Source of the DNA: Straminergon stramineum
Taxonomy: Eukaryota; Streptophyta; Bryopsida; Hypnales; Calliergonaceae
DNA: 64,000 nt
Assembly: GCA_963920665.1 (NCBI GenBank)
Contig: OY987265.1
Coordinates: 29,145,001 to 29,209,000, forward strand
Reading direction: 5' to 3'
In this document: piece after piece, positions 11,601-22,500 of the stretch
Position numbering within the stretch: the stretch's first letter is position 1
Layout: each line of letters begins with the position of its first letter
Notes under the pieces: model-generated
What the model saw: only the letters and a program-made list of their open reading frames with translations
The model's database searches: none
Told to the model about the DNA's origin: nothing
Translations under genes and position numbers: made by a program

Positions 11601-14600
11601 TGACGCCATCAAAGAACGTCCAATGGCGGAAGTAAGTATCGTCCATTTTCATGGCATTAATGAAATTGGAAGCTCTGCAACGTGAAATGCATAATATTGG
11701 GACCAATGCTGCAGGCACCTCTTGTCTCTACCAACCTCTGTATTGGTTCTTATAACTAGTTCTTAGCTGTCTGAGCTAGTCTGAGCTATATTCCTTATAA
11801 TTGAAATATTCACAGTTGTAATAACCTTGATTGAACAGGGTGAAGAACGTCGGGAGTGTTCTTCCAATCCCCACCCACATTCTCTCTCATCTCGATGATC
11901 CTTTGCAAGTTTTAAAGACGTAAGGCCTGTATCTGTTCCCTTGACATGCTTTGCTATTAATAGTTTTGAGAAATTATTCCAAATTGTGCCTTACTCTTTC
12001 CTAATTATTCCCTTCCTGCACCAAACAAGTATCGCCAAGTAGGCTAGTTGGTGCCTTCTGAACTGTTAGCTAGCTGGATTTTAACTAACCTCCTATGTAT
12101 TTGCAAGGTAACTAATAGGGAATTAGAGTTTTGAATTAGCTATTTTCCCTTTTGGGGTGTGTGTGTGTGTTGGCGATGGTAGGAATTCAAACCATTGGCA
12201 CCCGCACAATTTATTTTCTTGTTCAAATTCAGAGAGTTAACTAATGGAAATAAATGTAAATCCAGCGCCAGTTTGTGATCGGTAACGACCTTACTAATGT
12301 GCTAACAGACGCTACTTTGGCAGTGCGGGCTTTCAGTAACGAATTCTAGACAGCTAAAGCTAATTCCATTTGGTGCGGGCAGGGCCTTATATGGTTTACT
12401 TCTATTATGAACTATGTTGTGGCCTTTTTTTATTGATTGTAATTGCAACTGCAGTTTATTCAGACTTGAGACCCTGGTTGAGCTTGTTGATGATTTATAC
12501 TCGACTGGATGTTTGCAGGTATGTGCTTCCTCATTCTAAGGATGGAGACATTATTGCGATTGGTGAAACACCCCTTGCAATCATGCAAGGTCCTGCTCAG
12601 ACCTTGATACTTATGTTCTGAATATGTCACGTACTGGTGGACTAGACGAGAAATACATAGCTTTCTCCTTACTCCTTTTTTAGAGTGCCCAAACTAAAAA
12701 TAAAATTCTCACTTTGGAAGCTATTATTTGATTATAGTAACTTTGAAATCCTATTTCTATTGCTTAGAAAGTGAGGGCATGATTCATCTTTCTATTGGTA
12801 CCTTTTGTCACTTTTGGTCATTGGTTAACATAAATCCAAAATTATGACATTCTAGTGTTAATCTTTGGTGGTTTCAATGTTCATATCCTTTCAGGACGTT
12901 TTCGGCATCCAAAAGGAGTCCACCCAGGACTGCTAGCGAAGTTGGTGTGCCGGCTTTTCCATCCCACCTCATCTCTTGCTACAGCGTGTGGCATGCAGGT
13001 CAATTTAATCCCACAGTTTTCACAGTTATTCGTTTGGGGTCTCTTGGCTGTTTCATTCTCAAGGTACTTTTGCAGAGGACCTCAGAGTCAGCAAGGAGAT
13101 TGACTTAGATTTGACAGTTTAAGAACCACGGTTTCTCTAATCCTGTGATTGTTTTGATGCTTGCAGTCGCTTATCGACATCACGGGACGGATGCGGGTTG
13201 TTTTCGCTGTCATGTTTGCTGTCGTTGCGAGGTAGGTAGGTGAAGCATTCCTACTTATGTTGGAGGATCTAGTCCTATGGAGATTGAGATAGGTGCCAAC
13301 ATTCTGAATGTGTCATTTGCTTTCTGTGAGGATATAAATCAGCGAGTGTAACGCTTTCTTAAAACGCTGCTGCAGATTGTTAGGTGTTCGGGGTATGTTC
13401 TACAGGCTTGCTGGACCACAGGTTAGCCTCAACACTGTTTTGTGTGTGTAACGGGATGCTGGTGCGAGTTTCACATTGTGTGAAATTCTAGCTCAAGAAT
13501 ATAATTAGAACGAATAATAGAAACTGGCACCACGCCACGAAGCTAGTATGTAAGGATCACCTTTTAAAGATTTACAAAGTAGAATTTTAGAACTTCGAAT
13601 TTAGATTGAACGTACATCATACCCAAACCTGTATTCACACCACACCTCTTAGGTTCAGATTACATTTTCCAAGACAAATTTCGAGAACTAGACATTTCAT
13701 CTATTAATCTAAGAAATCTGGCAATGCGATTGGTCAAAAGCTTGAGAGTATTTAACGTTACAGGAGAAAGGATCTGACCATCTAGCCCTGTTGGCTCCAA
13801 TGAGCTATGCCTTGGCCTCAATTTTTTATTCGTCTTCCAGATTTGTCCGGAGAAGTGTGTAAACCGGCCCTTGAGTGGAGACTGAATCAGTGAACTTGAA
13901 GGTTCTAGCGATTTATCATATTTATATAGTATCGGCCACAAAAACGTTGATCGAGGCCAATACAATGTAATCTATGAGCTCTTATCTATTGTCTGGCTTG
14001 CTGTGTTTCGGATGACAAATACTGAACCATTGCCATGGGGCGGTGGACTGCAGGCTAGATTGATTGACGATGTAACTGGAACTCTACCTCCTTACGACCA
14101 GTTCATCACACTTGGACCTGTGAGTGGCCATGTTATACTGTATTTCCCCTAACCATCCCTTCCTCTTATGTTTACCACAAAGTACAAATACTTACTGGAA
14201 CTTACGATGTTTCCCAGCTTCGAGTACAGGAGACCGTAGATTCCCTAAAAGCCAAAACAGGTACCTCATCTGTACTTTCCCTTTCAGAATTCTATTTCGT
14301 AGACTGGTTTAAATTGCATCTTACATATGGAAAAAAACATTATGCCTTTCTTTTCATAGAAGTAGCATACTCGAGCACTTTTGGATTGGAGTGTTGACAT
14401 TAATTTCTTCTCAGCTTTAATTAGGCAACTTGGATATACATACATAGCGCATCTCTATCCATTCCAGTTGTGATACTCTGCCTAGTGTCTACTGTGCATA
14501 ATTTATCAGATATCATATGCCTATCATTCAAATCTAGTAGCTGGTATCGCCGTGTTCAGGATGTGAGGTTGCTGTAGTCGACGTGAACGACTTGAAGAAA

Positions 14601-15452
14601 GTCCAAATACTTGCTGTGAGTTTTCCTAAGCGTTCGTCAGTTCTCGTGATCTTGAATTCGTAGTCTTCTTTATTGTATGTCTCCTAGAGTGTGAAATTGC
14701 AGATGGTCTTCAATGCAGTATAATGAAGTACCCAATCTGATAGTTTATTTCAATGTTGTCTGTCGGCACCCAGGCTTCTGATGGTGTTGATCACAAAGCT
14801 CTAGAATCAGCGCTTCTAGACAATCCTGCAGGTACGCGTAACATACTATCCGTCTCCATCGTATGATCAGAGTTGATGGTTCCTTTACTGAATTGGCTGA
14901 GTTCAAAGTTATCACACTGCTTAAGAATTTGGATGTGCCTCCAGAAAACATCAATATCAGTCTATCTTGGACTCTACATTATTCAGGCTGATGACTTTTG
15001 GATAGAGTTGGCTCGGGGTAGCACCTTCTTGCGTATGCTGCCAAGAGCAGCTTGCATCTCTAATACTTGATTTCTGTTGGATAGAACAGGGTTTTTTCTG
15101 TATATTTCAGGAACTTTTGGCTAATATCGTAAAATAATTTTCTCTATGATTCACAGGGAGGTCTCCTATGAATTACAATGATCTTACTGAAGCGTCTCTA
15201 TGCATCATGTAGTCATTGTGTAGAGTCGCCTTCCTATGAGTTGTGGAGAAGATTCTCTTATAATGTCTAAACATTCCTGAAGAAGTCTAATTCTACTAAG
15301 AAAACCTGTCCATTCTATGAGTTTGTGTCGAGATTGCACTCATTTTGCGTGTCTGCGATTAGTACTCTGACCCTCGACTGTTTGCAGGCAATGCTGATGA
15401 GCAAACACCTCTTGTGCTTGTGCGAAAGTCGGTCCATTCCAACAGTACTTAA
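8636..15452 (+). CDS. CofE/F420-0:gamma-glutamyl ligase-like plastid protein
   Basis: Archaeal and actinobacterial CofE adds glutamate to coenzyme F420-0. The plant/cyanobacterial branch has no established substrate that I know of, so the reaction is open. Seventeen exons join in frame to 496 aa: 8636-8968, 9886-9977, 10139-10244, 10593-10688, 11078-11128, 11273-11308, 11510-11631, 11839-11919, 12519-12589, 12895-12998, 13167-13231, 13376-13421, 14054-14119, 14218-14260, 14560-14615, 14774-14831, 15388-15452. All introns are GT-AG except intron 5 (GC-AG). Residues 1 to about 60 are Ser/Arg-rich and end near ITCAAAE, fitting a chloroplast transit peptide. Domain landmarks are GDIIAIGETPLAIMQG, then KGVHPGLLAK, ARLIDDVTGTLPPYDQ (from residue 402), CEVAVVDVNDL and NPAGNADEQTPLVLVRKS near the end. 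ATGs at 8693 and 8696 are in frame and could be the real start. It converges on PSD. Confidence 0.88.
10360..10575. repeat. Dispersed repeat in CofE-like intron 3
   Basis: Second copy of the block at 2700-2935. It shares TATCACATTTG-like, TTAGTGAGG and AGAGAAGGT...ATTAAAGAGCT stretches. The two copies are clearly diverged. Confidence 0.6.
10735..10965. mobile_element. Intronic MITE, copy 1 (CofE-like intron 4)
   Basis: Ends form an imperfect inverted repeat of about 45 bp, with GGGACTGTTAGACAGC on the left and its near complement GCTGTCTAAAAGTCCC on the right, followed by CTGAAAACCCTG. Related copies are at 15084-15311 and 21073-21281. It has no coding capacity. Confidence 0.7.
11129..11272 (+). 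other. GC-AG intron (CofE-like intron 5)
   Basis: The exon ends CTTCAG and the intron begins GCATGA, ending CTGTAG. Reading frame and phase on both sides (…LAELQ / ELKQIVEK…) require this boundary, and no GT lies close enough to replace it. Confidence 0.75.
15084..15311. mobile_element. Intronic MITE, copy 2 (CofE-like intron 16)
   Basis: Begins AACAGGGTTTT and ends AAAACCTGTCC in inverted orientation, with AAGATTCTCTTATAATGTC matching the right arm of copy 1. It is more decayed than the copies at 10735 and 21073. Confidence 0.6.
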
Positions 15453-16501
15453 TTTGCATTCAGCGGGCTCGCTAGTATGTTCTCTCCCATGACAAGATAT
15501 GCACAGCAGCAATTTCCGGTCGTCACTTGTCATTGCTGGAATTGGGGGATTCTTTCATGAAAGAGGGTTGTAGAATATCTGCGCTGTTTAGAATTGAAGT
15601 AGGTGACTGAGAAGCTTACCACACTAGAGGAAAGGCAATGAAGTGGAAGCCATCAGATCAAGTGGCTACCAACTAGAGGAATGGCAAGGAAGTTCAGCAA
15701 TGCTCTTGGCATTTTTTTCATTTGAGCATGCTTCTGACATCTTATGTGGCACAAAAAAGACGACATAACAATGAAAGAAATTGTTCTTCCAAGCACTATT
15801 GCTTGAGGTTTGTGAAATGTGCAGACTTTTATGAAATGGGGAGAATGGAGTACTTCTATTTATTTTTCACGGCATTTGGATTGAGCGTGGCGGGAGTGTG
15901 GTCATGGCCGCCCTAAATTTATTAAGAACAGAATTAGGTTCCTGAGGTGCGACATCATGGCTTCCGAAGAGAACCGATCCCTAGAGTTATTGTATTGAGT
16001 CCAAAATGCAAATGCGTTCCTGAACTCCTGATCCATCATTGATAATTTAATGAAATATCAGCAGTTGTGTCCAAGGCCAGCTCTTGTTATTCAAATGATT
16101 GATAATCTCTGTAGAGTTAAGTTTCTTCGAGAGATGTGTATCTTTCCAAGTGTTCCAACGTTCTACAGTTTAAATAAGGACCCTGTTTTGAGGTTGTGCG
16201 ATTGTGCCCTCCTCGCATGGCTTAATGGCAAAGCTAGCAAGCCTAGATGCACGTAGAAAGTACACATGTAGAAAAGGTCATCTCCTAGAGGGTGTTGCTT
16301 CAGGATGATGGTGAGCACAGCTGATCTTGGGTTCACGGTTATCATGCATTTTAAAACTGATCCCTCATTTGCAATCAGAATACTCTTTTGGAAACTCAAA
16401 TTTGGAAATACTGAGCATTATGGGGGAAAAAAACTCCTGGAAATGAAAAAAACAAAGGTCTAGCATAGGAATTTCAGTCAGGAAGCACAAATGTCAGTCC
16501 C
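15453..16501. other. Convergent 3' intergenic space
   Basis: Lies between the stop codons of the CofE-like gene and PSD, so it should hold both 3' untranslated regions. A short imperfect direct duplication (CTAGAGGAA-GGCAA-GAAGT) occurs at about 15620-15690. No gene is supported. Confidence 0.6.
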
Positions 16502-19500
16502 CTAATGCATGAGTGGATTGAGGACACTTCGTTCTGCCTCTTCCACTTTGCCGTCATCTTCTTCCACTTTGCCAGCATGTTCTTCCACTTTGCCATCATC
16601 GTCTTCAGGCACGCCCAAATGTCTGAAACGCACATTGATACTGTCGGTCGCTACAATGCCCTTCCTTCCCACATCAGTGTCTTGCCCTGCCACACTATCT
16701 GTAATAGATGGCCGGCTCACATGCTCCATGGCTTCATATGTGTGTCCGCGCGCAATGCCTATCGTCGCACCCACGAACACCAGTGTCTCTAATGATCTTT
16801 CGCTATTTGCCAGCAGGTCTTCATCCAGTGCAATAGCTTTCTGCACATAAAAAGGGAACAAGTAACTTTGTTTCAGAACATGGAAATAATAACTGATGAT
16901 TCTACAAAGCACCCGGCCCTTTCCCACAAAGGAGATTAAAATTGTCATTCACACGCTTGATGATATCACACAATATAATCTCATTACTTTCTGTTGCTCT
17001 GAAATTTTACCTGCTACGCCCAGACTCTTTAACCCTTACAGATCTCAGAGGGCCTTCTTAAACCACATATTTTCGCTTATACATCTCTATCTTGTATTTT
17101 GATACTACCGTATTACCGTATATCATGTACAAAATTTCATACCAGGGAATACAGTGCGCATGAATGCAAAGTTATATTTGAATACATAATGGGGAGTTGC
17201 ACGACTATGGAAGGTGTATATACAAATGGGTGTTAATAAGGGTTAACCTCTTCCACGGTGTCTAAATCCTGAGATGTTCGGTTATGAAGATGAGACATAA
17301 ATTGGTTTCAAAACATGCAGTTCAGTAGACACAAAGGCATTATGACTGGGACAAACCTTCTGAAAAACAGCAATGACTGAGCTTCCTCCAAAAGAGAAGT
17401 AGCCCACCTGCAAAAAAAGGTGAATAGGTTCAGCAGAGAAGCAATATCTTCATGAATATCTGGTAAGGACGAGTCAACTGCCAAAAAAGCTATGGAAATC
17501 TATTCTAGAAGGGAGCATTAAGCCATCAAAAACTTGCAATTCTTCTCTGGATATGCTTAGAATGGAAATAAATGGCTTGCTTGCAGTACCTCTTCACCCT
17601 TCTTGACATGATCCCCTTCATTCTTAGTAAACGTTATAGTGCCCACCATTGTAGCACCAATAGACACAAATGCCACCTATATTCATTCTCCACACTATGA
17701 GCATGACGTAGATTCAAGATAAAAGACCTTGAAAGTCAGATGGTTGAGGTCTAGATTCCCGGCAACACTGACATGAAACAGGCAATTGAAAATCACACAA
17801 TGTAAGTAGATCTGGGTATATTGTACCTTGCCAAAATCCTTCGTCTCAATGATGCAAATCCTCCGTTTGTTTTCAGTAAACACGTTGCAATATTTACTAT
17901 TAACAGCTATGGGATTAACCTGCAATTTACAACAACAAATCAGAACCACCTGGCTTCATTTTCTTAAGCATGAGAACGATGATCAATCTGCCAAGTCTAC
18001 AAGATCAATACTAACAAAATGAGTTCTCTTAGTGAATAGTTTCTGGAAGCAAAAGTAGACACTTGCACTCAAGGGATATAAGCAGGGTTTTCAGTGAATT
18101 ATACTGTTCTAGACAACATCAGTAAGAGAACTCTATTCAGAACTCTATTCTAGTGAAAACTCTATTCATAGCATTCCACAGTGGCTCTGTCAGCACATGC
18201 ATGATGATGATAGACGATAAATGAAGCATAGCCAGATATATGCAATTTGAAGCGCATGCAACAGTGCAACAAATTACCGTGTACAGATGTCCGGCTATGT
18301 CCTCCACTTTCGAAATCTTCCCAGTGACTGGGGAATGAAAACGGTGATAGTCCTGGAAGGCGTCGTTTTTGTGTAAGATAGCAATCTCTGAAAGCTAACT
18401 CATATTCTAGAGGTCAGTAATTCACCAACAGCACAGGGAAATCTGCTTCCATATTATTACAACAATGCAAGGAGATGTAAGCTTCTACTTAAAACTTAGG
18501 CCAGAATGGTTCATTCTAAAGGAGAAAAGATTCAAACCTGCGGTGCTAGGCGAAAAATAACAAGACTACCATCCTTGAAGCCATCGTAGAACTTTTCAGT
18601 AAGAAGACCGGCTAAAGAAAACTTGCGGCCCTGCAATAACATTTAATTAGGTTCAACTTCTTACAATAATGCAACTCAAAGAGAGGTTAAAAAATATCAA
18701 ATCCATATCAGAAATCAAAGCACAGTACCACTGATTCCTCCATACCTACACACATCACTGTTTCACGTGTTTCACCATTATACAGTATTTCTGTCAAGTG
18801 AAAAAGAAACACGATTCAATATCTTGACACTCTGAATAATTAGCAATTTACAATACTAGACTGTGTCAAGTGTACCTTGATCCAGAATCGGGTGGAATCA
18901 TCAGCACTGTTAAAGGCCATCAGTCGACAATCAGCAGCAGACACCGCCACTGCACCGTTATCCTCGTAGGCAATAGGGCGCACTCCAGGCTTCAACTCCC
19001 GAATGAAGAACTGATTGAACGTCTGCATTAAATGCAACTGGCTGAAATAAGTCTCCAAGACTACCAGTTTCAAGTTAGACCCAGCGACATTACAATGCCA
19101 TGTCTTTGCAAATATTACAATTAGAGAAACAATGCTCACATTCGATCATACCCTCTGAAGCAACTGCAAGGCCAAGACCAAGACAATCAAAGATATACCT
19201 AAAATTTCATGAACGGCACAGAATTCTATTATCCTATTGGGGGGTGGGGTGGGGGAGTGGGGGGGTGATATTTAACCTGATAATGCTCGATAGGCTCCTT
19301 GAACTCGTCAATGTTTATTCGATCCTGCTCAGCAGAATAATGCCAGATGAAAAAACTAAGGAAGAGCAGAGCATTCCTAAACTACTGTCAAAGAACACTC
19401 AATCCTTAATAGAATACAGGATAAAACTTGGTAACGGCCTTGGCTCGTTGCTTGCCTTGAAAAATTCAATAAACTTTGGAATATCCTCCTTCGATTCAGC

Positions 19501-22500
19501 AGTTGACATTCGTATACCTTGCTTCACTGATATGCTTTGGAGCAAATTCTTGGTGCCTAAAGCCAAAAACATAAAATTCAACAAGAAGTACATTGCCAAT
19601 ATCAAGTTTCTACAGGATCAAACTCTCAATGTAGAGTGTTACAAATAATCAGTTCTATTTTAAGTTTTAGATTGCATGAAGATTTCTCAAACCAATATTT
19701 GTAAGATAACTCAAACCTCACAATCTTACAAATAAGCATAAAAAATCTTAAATTTACAAATGTTCTTAAAATATCTCAACTCTTTATCTTGAAAATTTGG
19801 GTAGGTGTGAAGATCTAACCAATATCAAGTAGGGACAGGCCCATCTTGGACTGATATATAGCCCGCAAAGAAAGGACGATCCTGTTATCAATCAGTTCTT
19901 CTACTAGTCGTTTCGACTTGCGATCAAATACCTGACATATCCAAACACAGCTCTTCCTTCATACATTTGGGAATTACAAACCATGACCAACAGTCAACGG
20001 GCACAAAATGGAAGAAGAGTGACAGGTGCAGATCTAATGCTCAAGATATCACAAATCTTAAATGTCAAGCTTGCCACGGACAACTAAGTAGTCGAAAGCG
20101 TCCCATGTACAAAAACAAGAGCCTTCACAGGAGTAATTAAAAATGGAAAAAAAGTTGATGGATTTATTAGCTTTAAAAGTAAGATTAACTTAACAGGGAA
20201 CTAGAAATTCTGCACAAAACTGTCCTCATGATCACAATCAGGCAAAAAGACTGTCATCCAGTATATACTGATGATACCACGCGATAGTACCCGAGAACAA
20301 CCCAAATTATTTACTGCATGGACTCTGAAGAAGGTGCAAGTGAAAGTGGAAAAAAATTTGAGAGTATTGATCACGTAAAAAGGAAACAGCAATTCACAAA
20401 GTCTAAACCTCACAAAGAGAGTCAATTGGAACCCGGCCTACCAGAATGTGTCCAGCGTTTGCACGGCCTACGTCATAGCTTTGGAAGCTGGCCCACTCAC
20501 TCATTTTGAACATCCACCTGCAACAATAGCAAAGCAACTGGATTTGAAGAAATCGGTTGAATTTACAAGAAATAGCTCAAGCTCAAGCTCGTGGGAAATA
20601 CAAAAAACTAAAATGTGTAGCCTTCTTTCGCCAACCAAAACATGAAACATAGAACTCAGTTCAATAGTTGGGCTCTGGATTCCTGGTTGTTAGTGTCACG
20701 GCACAAAAGAATTGGATGTTGTACCCATGAGAAGCTTGTTTTTCTGTCAAGAAGCCACCAGTCATAATTTGATTGCCGGTGCCTTCATCAAAACACAGGC
20801 TCATGTGGATAATATCATTTAGCAGATCGACATTTCTCAGTTTCTCCCCACAAACAGGACAAACCTTCACTCGGAACGTTCTGCAGGATATATAAAAATA
20901 GAAGTTCCTCATCAGGGAATAGTCGGCTCAGTCGCAGAACAGTCAGATTAGCCCTAAGCTTGCATTGACTTGCTGTTGATGAGCAAACTAAACAATCATC
21001 GGCAGCATAGTGAAAATGGCTCTCAGATATGATACACATGTGATTCTAGTTCTGTAAAAAGTAAAAATGAGGACAGGATTGTCAATAAATTAGACTGTTT
21101 CGAGAACTGTTAGACAACATTGTAAAGAGTCTTCCCCATATGGAGACCTACTTACGTATCATGGGGAGCTCTTTATGTGATCACTGTGATCATAAGGAAA
21201 CCTCTCCATCAATCGTGGAGAAGATCTTTTCTGTAATGTTGTCAAAAGTTTTTGAAACAGGCTAAGTTACTAAAAATCTTCACACTACAACGTGTCAAAG
21301 ACTATCATGTAACACGACCACGTAGAAATGAAAAGTATCTTAGCATCACCTCACAGCATTCTGGGTTACAAGCGTAGCCAGCTCGTCAGCATTCACTTTT
21401 CCATCTTTGTTTAAGTCAGCATGCTTGTAAAGCTCGTCCAGCTGCATACATTTAGGGGCAGAATAGAAAGCAAGCTCCATATTCTTCCAACACATGAGCA
21501 CATGCTAGCGACATCTATGGACATGCAAAAGATGAGCAAAGATCACAGTAGACCTTGTAAAAAGATCAAGAGAATTATACAGCTGCCACCTTCATAAACT
21601 GAGGACGTTGGTTGAGCTTAAATTGTTTCATACCCTTCCCCTACGCGCATAGAGGAAAGTGCCATGGTCCAAAAATCTCGGAATCAAATTTCATACCATC
21701 TAAATTTTGCTTTGGTGCTCGGGAGTTTAATGGAGTGTTCAGCAAGATGAAGATATCATACCTGAGAATCTGACAAAGCATTTCCAAAAGCCTTGATGAG
21801 AGTTCGAAATTCTTTGTAGGATAACTCTCCATTTGCATCATAATCCTATTGAGAACAATATAACAACACGTGTGAATGTCAGCACAAGATATAGGACTTG
21901 ATGAACAACATAAGAGCCATTAAAACGGTACAGTGGACATGTACCAGGGAACATACAATGAAAATGATCATGAAATCACTACTATTGAGGGAGGCCAACA
22001 CCGACGTATAGTGCTCATGATACCGGAACTACTTGTTAACAGAACACAGAAGGCTCTCTAAAACCATGAGCGATAAGGAAGTGAACAGAAGCAATACCAC
22101 TATGGATAGAAGCCGTCGAGCAAAGCGCATTTCTGTTTCAGCTCTTGTCTGAAATATCAGGAAGAAATGTTGTCCAAGTCAGAAAGCACTCAAAAACTTG
22201 CCAAAAAGTAAAACTAACAGCAAGCATTCCAGAATTGAATTTGATATCTCCTCTGGCAGGTGCAAAATGACTGTCCAGAAAGTCCTGATAACATGATAGT
22301 ATGAGAAGAACAAGACAAGTTTTAATTGAAATAAATTACCTCTGCAGTGTAACCCAATGTGATATTTCCAACGACTTTGGAAGGCGATATTGGATCGAAT
22401 AAGTCATGAACCTCATCCTTATGCTCTATATCCTGTAAAGATTCAATTAATTGAATCATAAGCATCGCTGCTCCCAAGAAATCACCCAACGTGCAACCTC

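Noticed and set aside
19100..19648. 182-codon plus-strand frame
   Set aside because: It overlaps PSD exons 14 and 15 on the other strand and includes their introns; a shadow.
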